A stretch of 64,000 nucleotides of DNA. Source: Sporosarcina sp. P2. Lineage in GTDB: Bacteria; Bacillota; Bacilli; Bacillales_A; Planococcaceae. Below the pieces are notes generated by a model. The model had not been told where the DNA came from. It saw only the letters and a list, made by a program, of their open reading frames with translations, and did no database searches. The position numbers and the translations under genes were made by a program. Shown one piece after another: positions 9,324 to 18,857 of this stretch; position 1 is the first letter of the stretch; every line of letters begins with the position of its first letter. The stretch is taken from contig NZ_PDYY01000005.1 of the NCBI RefSeq assembly GCF_002743255.1, positions 158,913 to 222,912 on the forward strand, in the 5' to 3' direction.

Positions 9324-10133
9324 TTGATCGGAATAGGTGCTCGCTTAAAAGAAGCGAGGATTTTAAAAGGATTGACTCTAGAAGATCTGCAAGACAGTAC
9401 GAAAATCCAACAACGTTATCTGTCAGCAATTGAAAATGAGGATTTTCAAATTATTCCGGGTGCTTTTTACGTACGTGTTTTTATTAAAGAGTATGCGGAA
9501 GCGGTTGACTTGGATGCGGATGAAATTCTGAGTCTTTATCAGGATGAGTATGAACCAGCAGTGCAAGAAAAACAGGAAAAAGTTGTGCCGGCGACTATGC
9601 AACGTAGTGCGGTTTCAAAGCAGAGTGACCAATTAAAAGAAGCAATGCCAAAAATACTTGTAGCACTATTAATTATTATGATTTTTGTAATTGTTTATAC
9701 TTTACTAAGAGACAAGGCAACAGATCCGGAGATAGGTAATGAATCAACAGAGCCCGGTTCTTCGGTAATAGCTGATCCACAAGGGGATTCAGGTGAAGTT
9801 GGGCAATCTAAGCAACCATTTGAACACGCTTCTACTATAGGTGAAACGTCTACATTCAAATTATCAGACTCCGAAAATATCACAGTCGTTATCAAGACTA
9901 CGGGGAGATCTTGGATTTCAGTAACGGATCAAGATGGCAACGAACGAATGCCGAAACCAAGTGGTGCCCGAGTAGTACAAGAAGGCGAAACAATCGAAAT
10001 ACAAGCGAACGATGCGGAAAGTTTGAGAATCCGAGTTGGTAATTACGAAAACGCGGAACTGACTGTTAATGGACAACGTGTAGATTACCCAACAGACCTT
10101 GTACCACAAAACATTGTGTTAAAAAAACCATAA
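9324..10133 (+). CDS. rodZ: RodZ-like cytoskeletal/cell-shape protein (YmfM)
   Basis: About 269 aa. An N-terminal HTH_25 domain (IGARLKEARILKGLTLEDLQ) is followed by a linker, one transmembrane helix (LVALLIIMIFVIVYTLL) and an extracytoplasmic C-terminal DUF4115-type beta domain. Known role of the family: links MreB filaments to the membrane and supports rod shape. GTG 9315, TTG 9318 and TTG 9324 are all possible starts. TTG 9324 is preferred because AGGTGGG at 9309-9315 would overlap the earlier codons and the family begins close to IGxRLKEAR. Confidence 0.87.
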   Translation: MIGIGARLKEARILKGLTLEDLQDSTKIQQRYLSAIENEDFQIIPGAFYVRVFIKEYAEAVDLDADEILSLYQDEYEPAVQEKQEKVVPATMQRSAVSKQSDQLKEAMPKILVALLIIMIFVIVYTLLRDKATDPEIGNESTEPGSSVIADPQGDSGEVGQSKQPFEHASTIGETSTFKLSDSENITVVIKTTGRSWISVTDQDGNERMPKPSGARVVQEGETIEIQANDAESLRIRVGNYENAELTVNGQRVDYPTDLVPQNIVLKKP

Positions 10134-10170
10134 TAAAATAGTCATCTAAAAAGGTGGCTATTTTATTCTT
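10132..10170 (+). terminator. Intrinsic terminator after rodZ
   Basis: AATAAAATAGTCATC (10132-10146) pairs with GGTGGCTATTTTATT (10153-10167), 6-nt loop, followed by CTTTAT. The stem begins inside the stop codon. Confidence 0.7.
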
Positions 10171-10207
10171 TATAAATAGATTTTACCGTTAGAAAGGCGG
10201 ACAAGTA

Positions 10208-10786
10208 ATGAATTTACCAAATAAAATTACACTCTCTAGAGTATTTATGATCCCTGTCTTCATCCTGTTTCTTACAGTGGATTTTGGATGGGGAATGATT
10301 CGGCTAGGTGGAGTAGAAATGCCTGTTGAACATTTGGTGGGCGCGATTATCTTCATCATAGCTTCTACAACTGACTGGCTAGATGGATACTTAGCAAGGA
10401 AAAACAACTTAGTAACAAATATGGGAAAATTTTTGGATCCGTTAGCAGATAAGCTACTAGTCTCGGCTGCTTTTATTTTATTAGTGGAGATGGGGGCGGC
10501 TCCTGCATGGATAGTCATCGTTATCATTAGTAGAGAATTTGCGGTTACAGGATTACGTTTGATTTTAGCGGGTGGTGGGGAAGTAGTAGCAGCGAACCAG
10601 TTAGGTAAAATTAAAACAGTTACGCAACTACTAGCGATATCATTTCTTTTATTGCATAATATTTTCTTCGAAGTTATTGGTATTCCATTCGGAAACATCA
10701 TGTTGTACATCGCATTAGTATTTACAGTATGGTCAGGTGTCGATTACTTTGTTAAAAATCGTAAAATTTTAGTGGAGTCAATGTGA
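10208..10786 (+). CDS. pgsA: CDP-diacylglycerol-glycerol-3-phosphate 3-phosphatidyltransferase
   Basis: Membrane enzyme of 192 aa that makes phosphatidylglycerophosphate, the committed step to phosphatidylglycerol and cardiolipin. The full CDP-alcohol phosphotransferase motif D-x2-DG-x2-AR-x8-G-x3-D-x3-D is present: D56, D59, G60, A63, R64, G73, D77 and D81. Several hydrophobic segments surround it. ATG 10208 follows GAAAGGCGG. Located between rodZ and cinA as in B. subtilis; cinA starts 17 nt later, so they are probably co-transcribed. Confidence 0.96.
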   Translation: MNLPNKITLSRVFMIPVFILFLTVDFGWGMIRLGGVEMPVEHLVGAIIFIIASTTDWLDGYLARKNNLVTNMGKFLDPLADKLLVSAAFILLVEMGAAPAWIVIVIISREFAVTGLRLILAGGGEVVAANQLGKIKTVTQLLAISFLLLHNIFFEVIGIPFGNIMLYIALVFTVWSGVDYFVKNRKILVESM

Positions 10787-10802
10787 GGAGTGGAGTGTAT
10801 TC

Positions 10803-12059
10803 ATGAAAGCAGAAATTATTGCGGTAGGATCTGAACTTCTTCTGGGACAAATCACGAATACCAACGCTAGGTTCATATCGGCTAAATTAGCTGAAGCTGG
10901 AATAGATGTATATTGCCACACGGTTGTAGGGGATAATCCTAAACGCTTGTCACAAGCCATTCAGTTAGCTCAGCAACGTGCAGACATCCTGATCTTTAGT
11001 GGCGGTCTCGGGCCGACAAAGGATGACTTAACAAAGCAAACTATTGCAAGTGAATTGGGTTGTACGCTTATATCTGATGACGATGCGATGAAAACGATCG
11101 AAGATTATTTTACCCGTGTGGGAAAAGTGATGACTGAAAATAATAAACAGCAAGCTCTTGTTTTAAAAGGTTCTACAGTATTGCCAAATCGAAATGGTAT
11201 GGCACCAGGTATAGCGATAGGCAAAGACGGTAAGCAGTATATTTTGCTACCGGGGCCACCTCACGAAATGGAGCCCATGTTTGAACAAGAGGCGATTCCA
11301 TACTTACTTGGTGTATACGGTAAACAAGATGTAATCTCTTCAAAGGTATTGAAGTTGCAAGGAATTGGCGAGTCGGAATTGGAAGTCCGTATCCAGTCTA
11401 TTCTTGAGAAGCAGACCAATCCAACAATTGCACCACTTGCTTCACCGGGTATGGTTAACCTACGTATTACCGCAAAAGCCAAAACAGAAGAAGAAGCGCA
11501 GAAATTGATAGCACCTGTGGAACAGGAAATCCGTTCTATTGTAGGGGAGTTTATCTATGGTGTGGATGATGATACACTGGCTTCCAAAACGACTGAATTA
11601 TTGCTTCAAAATGACTGGACTATCTCTGCGGCAGAAAGCCTCACAACCGGAATGTTTATGGCGGAGCTTGGTTCAGAAGCGGGAATAGGCAATGCACTTA
11701 AAGGTGGCCTTGTGGTGTATAATAAAGAGATGAAGATTGAGCAATTGGGTATTCTACCATCATTACTTGATTACCATGGCATTGTCAGTGCAGAGTGTGC
11801 GGAATCGATGGCTGAAAGCGTTAGAGAGAGATTCACAACAACATTTGGAGTGAGTCTGACTGGCGCTGCAGGCCCTGAACCACATGATGGTCAACCAGCC
11901 GGTACAGTTTGGATTGGCATTGCAGCAGAAGGTGTGAAGACAACATCCTATAGACTTCAGCTGTCAGGTTCCCGTAATGTAAATCGTAAACGTTCTGTTC
12001 AATTTGCTTTACATTATCTCATTCAGACAATCAAAGAGAAAAAAGAACTGAAGTATTGA
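10803..12059 (+). CDS. cinA: Competence/damage-inducible protein CinA
   Basis: 418 aa with the usual two domains: an N-terminal MoCF-like domain (VGSELLLGQITNTNARF, GGLGPTKDD) and a C-terminal CinA domain (AAESLTTGMFMAEL, SLTGAAGPEPHDGQPAGTVW). In other bacteria these carry ADP-ribose pyrophosphatase and NMN deamidase activity. Starts at ATG 10803 behind GGAGTGGAG. The recA gene follows but has its own promoter and operator. Confidence 0.93.
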   Translation: MKAEIIAVGSELLLGQITNTNARFISAKLAEAGIDVYCHTVVGDNPKRLSQAIQLAQQRADILIFSGGLGPTKDDLTKQTIASELGCTLISDDDAMKTIEDYFTRVGKVMTENNKQQALVLKGSTVLPNRNGMAPGIAIGKDGKQYILLPGPPHEMEPMFEQEAIPYLLGVYGKQDVISSKVLKLQGIGESELEVRIQSILEKQTNPTIAPLASPGMVNLRITAKAKTEEEAQKLIAPVEQEIRSIVGEFIYGVDDDTLASKTTELLLQNDWTISAAESLTTGMFMAELGSEAGIGNALKGGLVVYNKEMKIEQLGILPSLLDYHGIVSAECAESMAESVRERFTTTFGVSLTGAAGPEPHDGQPAGTVWIGIAAEGVKTTSYRLQLSGSRNVNRKRSVQFALHYLIQTIKEKKELKY

Positions 12060-12090
12060 ATTTTGCTATTGAATTAGCTAGCAAAAATTC
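12058..12090 (+). terminator. Weak hairpin after cinA
   Basis: GAATTTTGCTA (12058-12068) pairs with TAGCAAAAATTC (12079-12090) with one bulge. There is no immediate T-tract, but two T-runs follow about 15-30 nt later. Possibly only partial termination, allowing cinA-recA readthrough. Confidence 0.4.
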
Positions 12091-12140
12091 ATTCTTCCTA
12101 GCTTTTTACGCTTTTTTTTCAATTTCTATAACCAATTTAT

Positions 12141-12154
12141 CGAATGCCCGTTCG
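12141..12154. promoter_or_regulatory. LexA-like operator upstream of recA
   Basis: CGAATGCCCGTTCG matches the Bacillus SOS box CGAAC-N4-GTTCG except for one base in the left half-site. It ends 8 nt before the -35 region of the recA promoter, the expected place for LexA repression. Confidence 0.6.
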
Positions 12155-12162
12155 TTTAATTC

Positions 12163-12191
12163 TTGTGTATTCTGTCGGGAAAAGGTATAAT
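12163..12191 (+). promoter_or_regulatory. Sigma-A promoter of recA
   Basis: TTGTGT (12163-12168), 17-nt spacer, consensus TATAAT (12186-12191). The start codon is 35 nt downstream. Confidence 0.7.
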
Positions 12192-12225
12192 AAGAGTAGA
12201 AAAAGAGTTTGAGGAGGAATTGTAA

Positions 12226-13287
12226 TTGAGCAATCGTAAAGCGGCATTAGATATGGCATTAAAACAAATAGAGAAACAATTCGGTAAAGGTTCTGTCATG
12301 AAAATGGGAGAAAAAACAGATCTTCAAATTGATACATCATCATCAGGTTCATTAGCTTTGGATGCAGCGCTAGGAATAGGCGGATATCCACGTGGACGAG
12401 TAATTGAAATATATGGACCGGAAAGTTCCGGTAAAACAACCGTTTCATTGCATGCAATTGCAGAAGTGCAAGCAAGCGGTGGTACTGCGGCATTTATTGA
12501 TGCAGAACACGCACTAGATCCTGTCTATGCACAAAAGCTAGGTGTCAATATTGACGAGTTGCTATTATCACAGCCGGATACAGGTGAGCAAGCATTGGAA
12601 ATTGCGGAGGCACTTGTTCGTTCAGGTGCTGTAGATATCGTGGTAGTGGACTCGGTAGCAGCACTTGTACCAAAAGCTGAAATCGAAGGCGAGATGGGTG
12701 ACGCGCACGTTGGTTTGCAAGCTCGTTTGATGTCTCAAGCATTGCGTAAACTTTCTGGTGCTATTAATAAGTCAAATACTATTGCGGTCTTCATTAACCA
12801 GATTCGTGAAAAAGTAGGCGTCATGTTTGGTAATCCGGAAGTAACGCCAGGTGGACGAGCATTGAAGTTCTATGCGTCTGTTCGTCTGGAAGTACGTAGA
12901 GGTGAGGCGATCAAGCAAGCCAACGATATTATGGGGAATAAAACAAGGATTCGCGTCGTCAAAAACAAAGTAGCTCCACCTTTCCGTACAGCGGAAGTAG
13001 ACATCATGTATGGTGAAGGGATTTCAAAAGAAGGTGAAATTCTAGATTTGGGATCTGAATTGGAAGTAGTCCAAAAGAGTGGTGCTTGGTATTCTTATGA
13101 AGGCGAGCGCTTAGGTCAAGGTCGTGAAAACGCAAAACAATTCTTGAAGGAAAACTTGAAAATGCGTGATGAAATTGCGTCCAAGATTCGTGAATCATAC
13201 GGTTTGAATGCAACAAACTATGTGATTGCAGCCCATGATGAAGAAGACGAGCTTGATGATTTACTTACACTTTCAGAAGAGAAGTAA
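12226..13287 (+). CDS. recA: Recombinase RecA
   Basis: 353-aa strand-exchange recombinase that also activates LexA self-cleavage. Walker A GPESSGKT is at residues 64-71, followed by the conserved DAEHALDP and [14 protein letters not shown] segments and the loop [17 protein letters not shown]. The start is TTG 12226 behind GAGGAGG at ideal spacing; a non-ATG start on recA is supported by the conserved N-terminus [21 protein letters not shown]. The acidic C-terminal tail ([10 protein letters not shown]) is intact. Confidence 0.98.
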   Translation: MSNRKAALDMALKQIEKQFGKGSVMKMGEKTDLQIDTSSSGSLALDAALGIGGYPRGRVIEIYGPESSGKTTVSLHAIAEVQASGGTAAFIDAEHALDPVYAQKLGVNIDELLLSQPDTGEQALEIAEALVRSGAVDIVVVDSVAALVPKAEIEGEMGDAHVGLQARLMSQALRKLSGAINKSNTIAVFINQIREKVGVMFGNPEVTPGGRALKFYASVRLEVRRGEAIKQANDIMGNKTRIRVVKNKVAPPFRTAEVDIMYGEGISKEGEILDLGSELEVVQKSGAWYSYEGERLGQGRENAKQFLKENLKMRDEIASKIRESYGLNATNYVIAAHDEEDELDDLLTLSEEK

Positions 13288-13305
13288 GTCGTATATGTTA
13301 GCAAA

Positions 13306-13333
13306 GCCGCCAATTTATTGGCGGTTTTTTTAT
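13306..13333 (+). terminator. Intrinsic terminator after recA
   Basis: GCCGCCAA (13306-13313), loop TTTA, TTGGCGGT (13318-13325), then TTTTTT. Strong rho-independent terminator. Confidence 0.9.
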
Positions 13334-13501
13334 AAAAATTATTCTTGTCGACCTGTTTAGATCATGAGCTTGGGAATGACATACTTTTTGCCTTTATGGA
13401 ACTAAAATATTTTTTGAATGAATAAGTGAAATATAAAGTGGAAAGACTCTTGCAAACAAAACAAAAAGCATCTATAGGAATGAATTTTCCTTCATCATTC
13501 C

Positions 13502-13530
13502 TTGACACAATAAAAATACAACTATACAAT
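13502..13530 (+). promoter_or_regulatory. Strong sigma-A promoter upstream of rny
   Basis: Consensus TTGACA (13502-13507), exactly 17 nt, then TACAAT (13525-13530). It predicts a transcript start near 13537, about 300 nt before the rny start codon. Confidence 0.8.
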
Positions 13531-13536
13531 TAAAGT

Positions 13537-13839
13537 GGCGTATTATATACGTCCTATATTTAACAAACCAATCAATTGTTTTTGGCGGTATGTTGATTTT
13601 AACTTAATTCAGCAAAATGAAAAGATAAGTAAAAAGTAGTGACATCAATAGAAAATTAGTCCCGAAACAGCAGGTTTTCTACTACCCGTTGGATTAAGTT
13701 AAGCCTTAGGCGTTTTCACAGATCATCGGGACATTACCGGGAAGCTTCGGTAACTAGTAAAGTGAATGTATTCGCCGTGGCAAAATTGATTATACGAGCC
13801 GACTGAAAAGAAAAGAATAAGCAGGAGGAGGTGACCTCA
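13537..13839 (+). promoter_or_regulatory. Long structured 5' leader of rny, unknown class
   Basis: No gene lies between the recA terminator and rny; this is the predicted untranslated leader. Its 3' half carries GTCCCGA (13659-13665) complementary to TCGGGAC (13726-13732), and a hairpin TTACCG/CGGTAA (13734-13739 with 13748-13753). A two-part helix pairs GGCG..TTCAC (13709-13719) with GTGAA..CGCC (13762-13776). The first and third helices cross, so they form a pseudoknot or are alternatives. I could not match it to any riboswitch consensus I know. A tiny frame MYSPWQN (ATG 13766) is present but not convincing. Confidence 0.5.
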
Positions 13840-15399
13840 ATGGGTATTGAAATACTCATCTCCGTTTTGCTAAGTCTCATCGTCGGTGCAGTTGTTAGCT
13901 TTTTTATATTGAAAAATGTGAATGATTCAAAAGTAACTGGTGCCAAACATACTGCCAACCAACTCGTCGAAGAGGCGAAGCGTGAAGCGGAGTCAGTAAA
14001 GAAAGAGGCACTGTTAGAAGCGAAAGATGAAACTCACGAACTGCGGATTGAAGCAGAAACAGAAGTCCGTGAGAGAAGGACGGAATTACAGAAACAGGAA
14101 AACCGTCTCTTACAGCGTGAAGAAAACCTTGATCGCAAGGATGATGCGCTCAATAAAAGAGAAGCAGGTCTAGAGCGCAAAGAAGATGCGCTATTAGAAA
14201 GACAACAGCATATTGAAGAGATGGAACGCAAAGCGGAACAACTCGTTACTACACAGAAGACCGAATTGGAAAGAATTTCTTCTTTAACAAAAGATGAGGC
14301 AAAGCGAATCATCTTGGAAGATGTAGAAGAAGAGCTTTCTACGGATATTGCTGTTATGACAAAAGAATCTGAGCAACGGGCTAAAGAGGAATCTGAGCGT
14401 AAAGCACGTGAAATTCTATCACTGGCATTGCAACGATTTGCGGCAGATCATGTGGCAGAAACTACAGTTTCCGTTGTTAATTTGCCGAATGATGAGATGA
14501 AAGGTCGCATCATTGGTCGTGAAGGACGAAATATTCGTACACTTGAGACGCTAACAGGCATTGATTTGATTATTGACGATACGCCAGAAGCCGTTATTCT
14601 GTCTGGTTTTGATCCAGTTCGAAGAGAAACGGCAAGATTGGCCTTGGAGAAATTGGTTCAGGATGGACGAATTCATCCTGCACGTATCGAAGAAATGGTC
14701 GACAAATCCAGAAGAGAAGTGGACGAGTTAATCCGGGAAAAAGGAGAACAAACTACATTTGATGTAGGTGTCCACAACTTGCATCCAGATATGATTAAAA
14801 TTCTTGGTCGTTTGCACTTCCGTACGAGTTACGGACAGAACGTCTTGAAACACTCTATTGAAGTAGCCTATTTAACAGGTTTACTGGCAGCAGAGCTTGG
14901 CGAAGACGTAACACTTGCTAGACGTGCTGGTTTACTACATGATATCGGTAAAGCGATTGACCATGAAGTGGAAGGCAGTCACGTGCAGATCGGTAAAGAG
15001 TTGGCAGTGAAATATAAGGAACATCCAGTTGTTATTAACAGTATAGCTTCCCATCACGGTGATGAAGAGGCTACCTCTGTTATTGCAGTGCTTGTAGCTG
15101 CGGCAGATGCATTATCTGCAGCAAGACCAGGTGCTCGCAGTGAAACATTGGAAAACTATATTAAACGTCTGCAAAAGCTCGAAGAAATTTCGGAATCATA
15201 CGAAGGTGTGGAGAAATCATTTGCCATTCAGGCTGGACGGGAAGTACGAATCATTGTTCGTCCTGAACAGATTGATGATATTACCGCACATCGCTTAGCG
15301 CGTGATATACGAAAACAAATCGAGGAAGAATTAAACTACCCAGGGCATATCAAAGTGACGGTCATACGGGAGACCCGCGCAGTAGAGTATGCAAAATAA
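13840..15399 (+). CDS. rny: Ribonuclease Y
   Basis: 519-aa membrane-anchored endoribonuclease that initiates mRNA decay. In order: an N-terminal transmembrane helix ([20 protein letters not shown]), a long charged coiled coil (about residues 30-200), a KH RNA-binding domain ([16 protein letters not shown]) and an HD metal-hydrolase domain with [12 protein letters not shown]. The ORF also opens at GTG 13831, but that codon lies in the AGGAGGAGGTGA ribosome binding site. ATG 13840 is therefore the start and gives the usual length of about 520 aa. Confidence 0.96.
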   Translation: MGIEILISVLLSLIVGAVVSFFILKNVNDSKVTGAKHTANQLVEEAKREAESVKKEALLEAKDETHELRIEAETEVRERRTELQKQENRLLQREENLDRKDDALNKREAGLERKEDALLERQQHIEEMERKAEQLVTTQKTELERISSLTKDEAKRIILEDVEEELSTDIAVMTKESEQRAKEESERKAREILSLALQRFAADHVAETTVSVVNLPNDEMKGRIIGREGRNIRTLETLTGIDLIIDDTPEAVILSGFDPVRRETARLALEKLVQDGRIHPARIEEMVDKSRREVDELIREKGEQTTFDVGVHNLHPDMIKILGRLHFRTSYGQNVLKHSIEVAYLTGLLAAELGEDVTLARRAGLLHDIGKAIDHEVEGSHVQIGKELAVKYKEHPVVINSIASHHGDEEATSVIAVLVAAADALSAARPGARSETLENYIKRLQKLEEISESYEGVEKSFAIQAGREVRIIVRPEQIDDITAHRLARDIRKQIEEELNYPGHIKVTVIRETRAVEYAK

Positions 15400-15409
15400 T
15401 ACCTAACAC

Positions 15410-15447
15410 AAAACAGCTTCCGATTCGTTTGGAAGCTGTTTTCATTT
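15410..15447 (+). terminator. Intrinsic terminator after rny
   Basis: AAAACAGCTTCC (15410-15421) pairs with GGAAGCTGTTTT (15431-15442), 9-nt loop, T-rich tail. The ymdB ribosome binding site begins just downstream, so readthrough may also express ymdB. Confidence 0.85.
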
Positions 15448-15466
15448 TGGAAAGAGGTTATTACAA

Positions 15467-16264
15467 ATGAAAGTACTATTTATTGGAGATATTGTAGGAT
15501 CTATGGGAAGAGAAATGGTAATGGATTATGTATCGCGTTTGAAGCGAAAATATCAAGCGGACGTAATTATTGCGAATGGTGAAAATGCAGCTTCAGGCAG
15601 AGGGATTACAAAATCCATTTATCATGATTTATTGCATTCGGGAGTAGATGTCATTACGATGGGAAACCATACATGGGATCAACGTGAAATTTATGATTTC
15701 ATTGACGAAGTGGATTACTTGATTCGTCCTGCCAACTTCTCAGAACAAGCACCTGGTAAAGGCATGACGTCCATTACGAAAAATGGGGTTACACTATCCG
15801 TAATTAATTTACATGGTCGCACATTTTTACCGCCACATGATGACCCATTTGCTAAAGCAGATGAACTAGTAGAAGAAGCCTTGCAAACATCACCATTGGT
15901 TTTTGTAGACTTTCATGCAGAAGCAACAAGTGAAAAGATTGCAATGGGATGGCACTTGGACGGAAAAGTATCTGTCGTTGTGGGGACACATACACATGTC
16001 CAAACTGCAGACGAACGAATTTTGCCAGGGGGTACTGCATATTTAACAGATGCAGGGATGACCGGCCCGTATGATGAAATTTTAGGAATGAAAAAAGAGG
16101 ATGTATTGTACCGCTTCTATACCAACTTGCCAACCCGCTTTGAAGTACCGAAAAGTGGAAGACCACAGCTAAACGGCATGTTTGTGGAATTGGATGACAA
16201 AACCGGTAAAGCGCTCAAGATTGAAAGAATCCGAATTAACGAAGATCATCCGTTCAAAAACTAA
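15467..16264 (+). CDS. ymdB: 2',3'-cyclic nucleotide phosphodiesterase YmdB
   Basis: 265-aa YmdB-type metallophosphoesterase. Visible metal ligands are at the expected positions: D8 (FIGDIVG), E39 and N40 (ANGENAA), N67 and H68 (MGNHTWD), plus later histidines in FHAEAT and GTHTHVQT. In B. subtilis the protein sits next to rny and affects motility/biofilm choice; the same adjacency holds here. ATG 15467 follows GAAAGAGG. Confidence 0.94.
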   Translation: MKVLFIGDIVGSMGREMVMDYVSRLKRKYQADVIIANGENAASGRGITKSIYHDLLHSGVDVITMGNHTWDQREIYDFIDEVDYLIRPANFSEQAPGKGMTSITKNGVTLSVINLHGRTFLPPHDDPFAKADELVEEALQTSPLVFVDFHAEATSEKIAMGWHLDGKVSVVVGTHTHVQTADERILPGGTAYLTDAGMTGPYDEILGMKKEDVLYRFYTNLPTRFEVPKSGRPQLNGMFVELDDKTGKALKIERIRINEDHPFKN

Positions 16265-16303
16265 TTATCTAGGTGTCTAAATCCTCCTTGCCTATCATAG
16301 GAT

Positions 16304-16332
16304 GTCGTATGGAATATACGCGTTCCATAGAC
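16304..16332 (+). other. Hairpin in the ymdB-spoVS spacer
   Basis: GTC-G-TATGGAA (16304-16314) pairs with TTCCATA-GAC (16323-16332) with one bulged G and an 8-nt loop. No T-tract follows, so it is either a processing/stability element for ymdB mRNA or part of the spoVS leader. Confidence 0.4.
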
Positions 16333-16356
16333 ATTGCAAAATAAGGAGGAAATATC

Positions 16357-16626
16357 GTGAGTCCCTTGAAAGTATCATCTCGCTCAAATCCGAACTCAGT
16401 AGCAGGAGCATTGGTTGCAGTTATCCGTGAACAAGGCTTTGCCGAGATCCAAGCGGTCGGTGCTGGTGCATTAAATCAAGCAGTAAAAGCAATTGCTATC
16501 GCAAGAGGATTCGTAGCACCAAGTGGAGGCGATCTAGTTTGCGCACCTGCCTTTACCGATATCGAAATCAACGGAGAAGCTAGAACAGCGCTCAAACTTT
16601 TCGTTGAAAAAAAGGAACGTAAGTAG
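16357..16626 (+). CDS. spoVS: Stage V sporulation protein S
   Basis: 89-aa small Alba-like protein, nearly the size of B. subtilis SpoVS (86 aa). The block SNPNSVAGALVAVIREQG, followed by GAGALNQAVKAIAIARG and APSGGDL, is strongly conserved. In B. subtilis its loss blocks spore coat and cortex development. The start is GTG 16357 behind AAGGAGG. The C-terminus KKERK is slightly longer than usual. Monocistronic, with its own terminator. Confidence 0.96.
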   Translation: MSPLKVSSRSNPNSVAGALVAVIREQGFAEIQAVGAGALNQAVKAIAIARGFVAPSGGDLVCAPAFTDIEINGEARTALKLFVEKKERK

Positions 16627-16631
16627 AATAC

Positions 16632-16664
16632 AAAAGACCACGAAACCATCTGTGGTCTTTTTTT
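16632..16664 (+). terminator. Intrinsic terminator after spoVS
   Basis: AAAAGACCAC (16632-16641) pairs with GTGGTCTTTT (16652-16661), 10-nt loop, followed by TTT. Confidence 0.85.
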
Positions 16665-16776
16665 CATGACAAACCAGCGACATTTTATCCGCTTTGCTGT
16701 CATATCATACAAAAGTTCAGTATAATAACATCAGGTATGCTTATTTCCCGATAAGTAATAGAAAGGGGCTTCTGCA

Positions 16777-18324
16777 ATGAATGAAGAACAGCGCTTGCAA
16801 GCTGGACTCGTAACAAATGACAAATCGAAACGAGACATTATAGAAAAAGACTATAGCAAATATTTCGAGTCTGTGTATAGCGGGCCTTCTCTAAAAGACG
16901 CAAAAAAACGCGGGAAAGAAGAAGTGGAATATCACGATAACTTTCAAATAGATCAGCGCTTTAAAGGAATGGGACAAGGTCGTAAATTCTTTATTCGAAC
17001 ATTTGGTTGTCAAATGAACGAACATGATACGGAAGTAATAGCTGGTATTCTCATGGCATTAGGATATGATGCTACTGAAAATGTAAAAGAAGCTGATGTC
17101 ATACTACTCAATACATGTGCAATCCGTGAAAATGCGGAAAACAAAGTGTTTGGAGAATTAGGGCATTATAAACCACTCAAACTGACAAACCCAGATTTAC
17201 TAATCGGAGTATGTGGCTGCATGTCACAAGAAGAATCTGTTGTAAATAAAATCTTAAAAACGTATGATCAAGTGGATTTGATTTTCGGAACACATAACAT
17301 CCATCGCTTGCCAAATATCTTACATGAAGCGTATATGTCTAAAGAGATGGTCATTGAAGTGTGGTCCAAAGAAGGCGACGTGATCGAGGATTTGCCAAAA
17401 GTCCGTCACGGTAAGATTAAAGCATGGGTGAATATCATGTATGGATGCGATAAGTTCTGTACGTACTGTATCGTGCCATATACGCGCGGTAAAGAGCGTA
17501 GCAGACGCCCAGCAGATATCATTCAAGAAGTTCGCCAATTAGCCGCACAAGGGTATAAAGAAGTTACCTTACTAGGGCAAAATGTAAATGCATACGGAAA
17601 AGATTTCGGTGATATTACGTATCGTCTAGGTGATCTGATGGATGAGTTACGGTTAATTGATATCCCAAGAATTCGCTTTACTACAAGTCATCCTCGCGAC
17701 TTCGACGACCATTTGATTAAAGTCCTAGCAAAGGGTGGGAACTTGGTAGATCATATTCATTTGCCTGTACAATCGGGCTCATCTGAAATGCTGAAGATTA
17801 TGGCTCGTAAATACACGCGGGAAAGTTATTTGGAACTGGTGGATAAAATTAGAACCGCAATACCTAATCTATCACTCACAACGGATATTATCGTAGGCTT
17901 CCCAAATGAAACAGAAGAACAATTTCAGGAAACGATGTCTCTGTATCGTGAAGTTGGTTTTGATATGGCGTTTACATATATTTATTCACCACGCGAAGGT
18001 ACGCCAGCAGCTAAGATGCAAGATAATATACCAATGGAAGTGAAGAAGGAACGCCTGCAACGTCTTAACAAGCTAGTGAACGATATGTCTGCTGAAGCAA
18101 TGAAGCCTTACGAAGGACAAATTGTTAAAGTGCTAGTTGAAGGGGAAAGTAAAAGAAATCCCGATGTACTTGCGGGCTATACAGAAAAAAGTAAACTAGT
18201 GAATTTTGTAGCGCCGCGTTCTGTAATTGGTGAAATTGTAGAAGTTCGTATTAAAGAAGCAAAATCTTGGTCACTCAATGGTGAATTCATTGGAGTAGTC
18301 CGACAAGAAAAGGTGATGGGATAA
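16777..18324 (+). CDS. miaB: tRNA-2-methylthio-N6-dimethylallyladenosine synthase MiaB
   Basis: 515-aa radical-SAM methylthiotransferase that acts on i6A37 of tRNA after MiaA. The N-terminal UPF0004 domain has cluster cysteines ([30 protein letters not shown]). The radical SAM motif CDKFCTYC lies mid-protein, and a C-terminal TRAM domain is present. The long N-terminal extension of about 70 residues is usual in Bacilli. Its stop codon shares one base with the ricA start. The partner gene miaA is also in this window at 27.2 kb. Confidence 0.95.
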   Translation: MNEEQRLQAGLVTNDKSKRDIIEKDYSKYFESVYSGPSLKDAKKRGKEEVEYHDNFQIDQRFKGMGQGRKFFIRTFGCQMNEHDTEVIAGILMALGYDATENVKEADVILLNTCAIRENAENKVFGELGHYKPLKLTNPDLLIGVCGCMSQEESVVNKILKTYDQVDLIFGTHNIHRLPNILHEAYMSKEMVIEVWSKEGDVIEDLPKVRHGKIKAWVNIMYGCDKFCTYCIVPYTRGKERSRRPADIIQEVRQLAAQGYKEVTLLGQNVNAYGKDFGDITYRLGDLMDELRLIDIPRIRFTTSHPRDFDDHLIKVLAKGGNLVDHIHLPVQSGSSEMLKIMARKYTRESYLELVDKIRTAIPNLSLTTDIIVGFPNETEEQFQETMSLYREVGFDMAFTYIYSPREGTPAAKMQDNIPMEVKKERLQRLNKLVNDMSAEAMKPYEGQIVKVLVEGESKRNPDVLAGYTEKSKLVNFVAPRSVIGEIVEVRIKEAKSWSLNGEFIGVVRQEKVMG

Positions 18325-18758
18325 TGGAGAAGAAGTTTACGAAAGACGAAATTATAGAAAAAGCACGCGATTTGGCACATATGTTGGCAAACACGGAAGA
18401 AGTAGAGTTTTATAAACGTGCAGAAGCGCAAATCAATGAAAACCAAAAAGTACGTGAAAAAATTGCTAGTATGAAATCTCTTCAAACCCAAGCAGTGAAT
18501 TTCCAAAACTACGAAAAAGAACGAGCGTTAAAAGCGATTGAAAAGAAAATCGAACAAGTTCAAGGTGAAATTGATGCGATTCCATTGGTACAAGAATTTA
18601 AACAGTCACAAGATGAAGTGAATAACTTGCTTCAATTGGTTTCGAATACGATTGCAAACAGCGTGACGGATGAGATTATCGAGTCTACTGGCGGCGATCT
18701 ATTACGTGGAGAAACAGGATCATACGTAGAGAATACTCAAAAAAAATCACTTTCTTAA
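18324..18758 (+). CDS. ricA: RicA (YmcA), RNase Y specificity/phosphorelay regulator
   Basis: 144-aa YlbF/YmcA-family helical protein, almost entirely charged amphipathic helix. In B. subtilis, YmcA with YlbF and YaaT forms the Y-complex that directs RNase Y and affects competence, biofilm formation and sporulation. Overlaps the miaB stop by 1 nt and precedes cotE, the same neighbours as in B. subtilis. The presence of rny nearby fits this role. Confidence 0.92.
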   Translation: MEKKFTKDEIIEKARDLAHMLANTEEVEFYKRAEAQINENQKVREKIASMKSLQTQAVNFQNYEKERALKAIEKKIEQVQGEIDAIPLVQEFKQSQDEVNNLLQLVSNTIANSVTDEIIESTGGDLLRGETGSYVENTQKKSLS

Positions 18759-18760
18759 AT

Positions 18761-18800
18761 AAAAAATCGGTTAAGGATAAAATTCCTTGCCGATTTTTTT
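18761..18800 (+). terminator. Intrinsic terminator after ricA
   Basis: AAAAAATCGG (18761-18770) pairs with CCGATTTTTT (18790-18799), with an inner AAGGA/TCCTT stem; the descending arm supplies the T-tract. Confidence 0.85.
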
Positions 18801-18857
18801 CAATTTCTGGGCAGCTGTTGCATAGGATGGATAGAAGCCAAAGAAGGAGGAAGAAAA

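Noticed and set aside
10189..10710. Open frame of 173 codons antisense to pgsA
   Set aside because: The plus-strand gene has the full CDP-alcohol transferase motif; the minus-strand product is Pro/Thr/Ile-rich mirror sequence with no recognisable family.
13766..13789. Tiny frame MYSPWQN in the rny leader, a possible leader peptide
   Set aside because: Only a weak AAAGTGA precedes it, and the codons lie inside a predicted helix; no codon-family run suggests attenuation.
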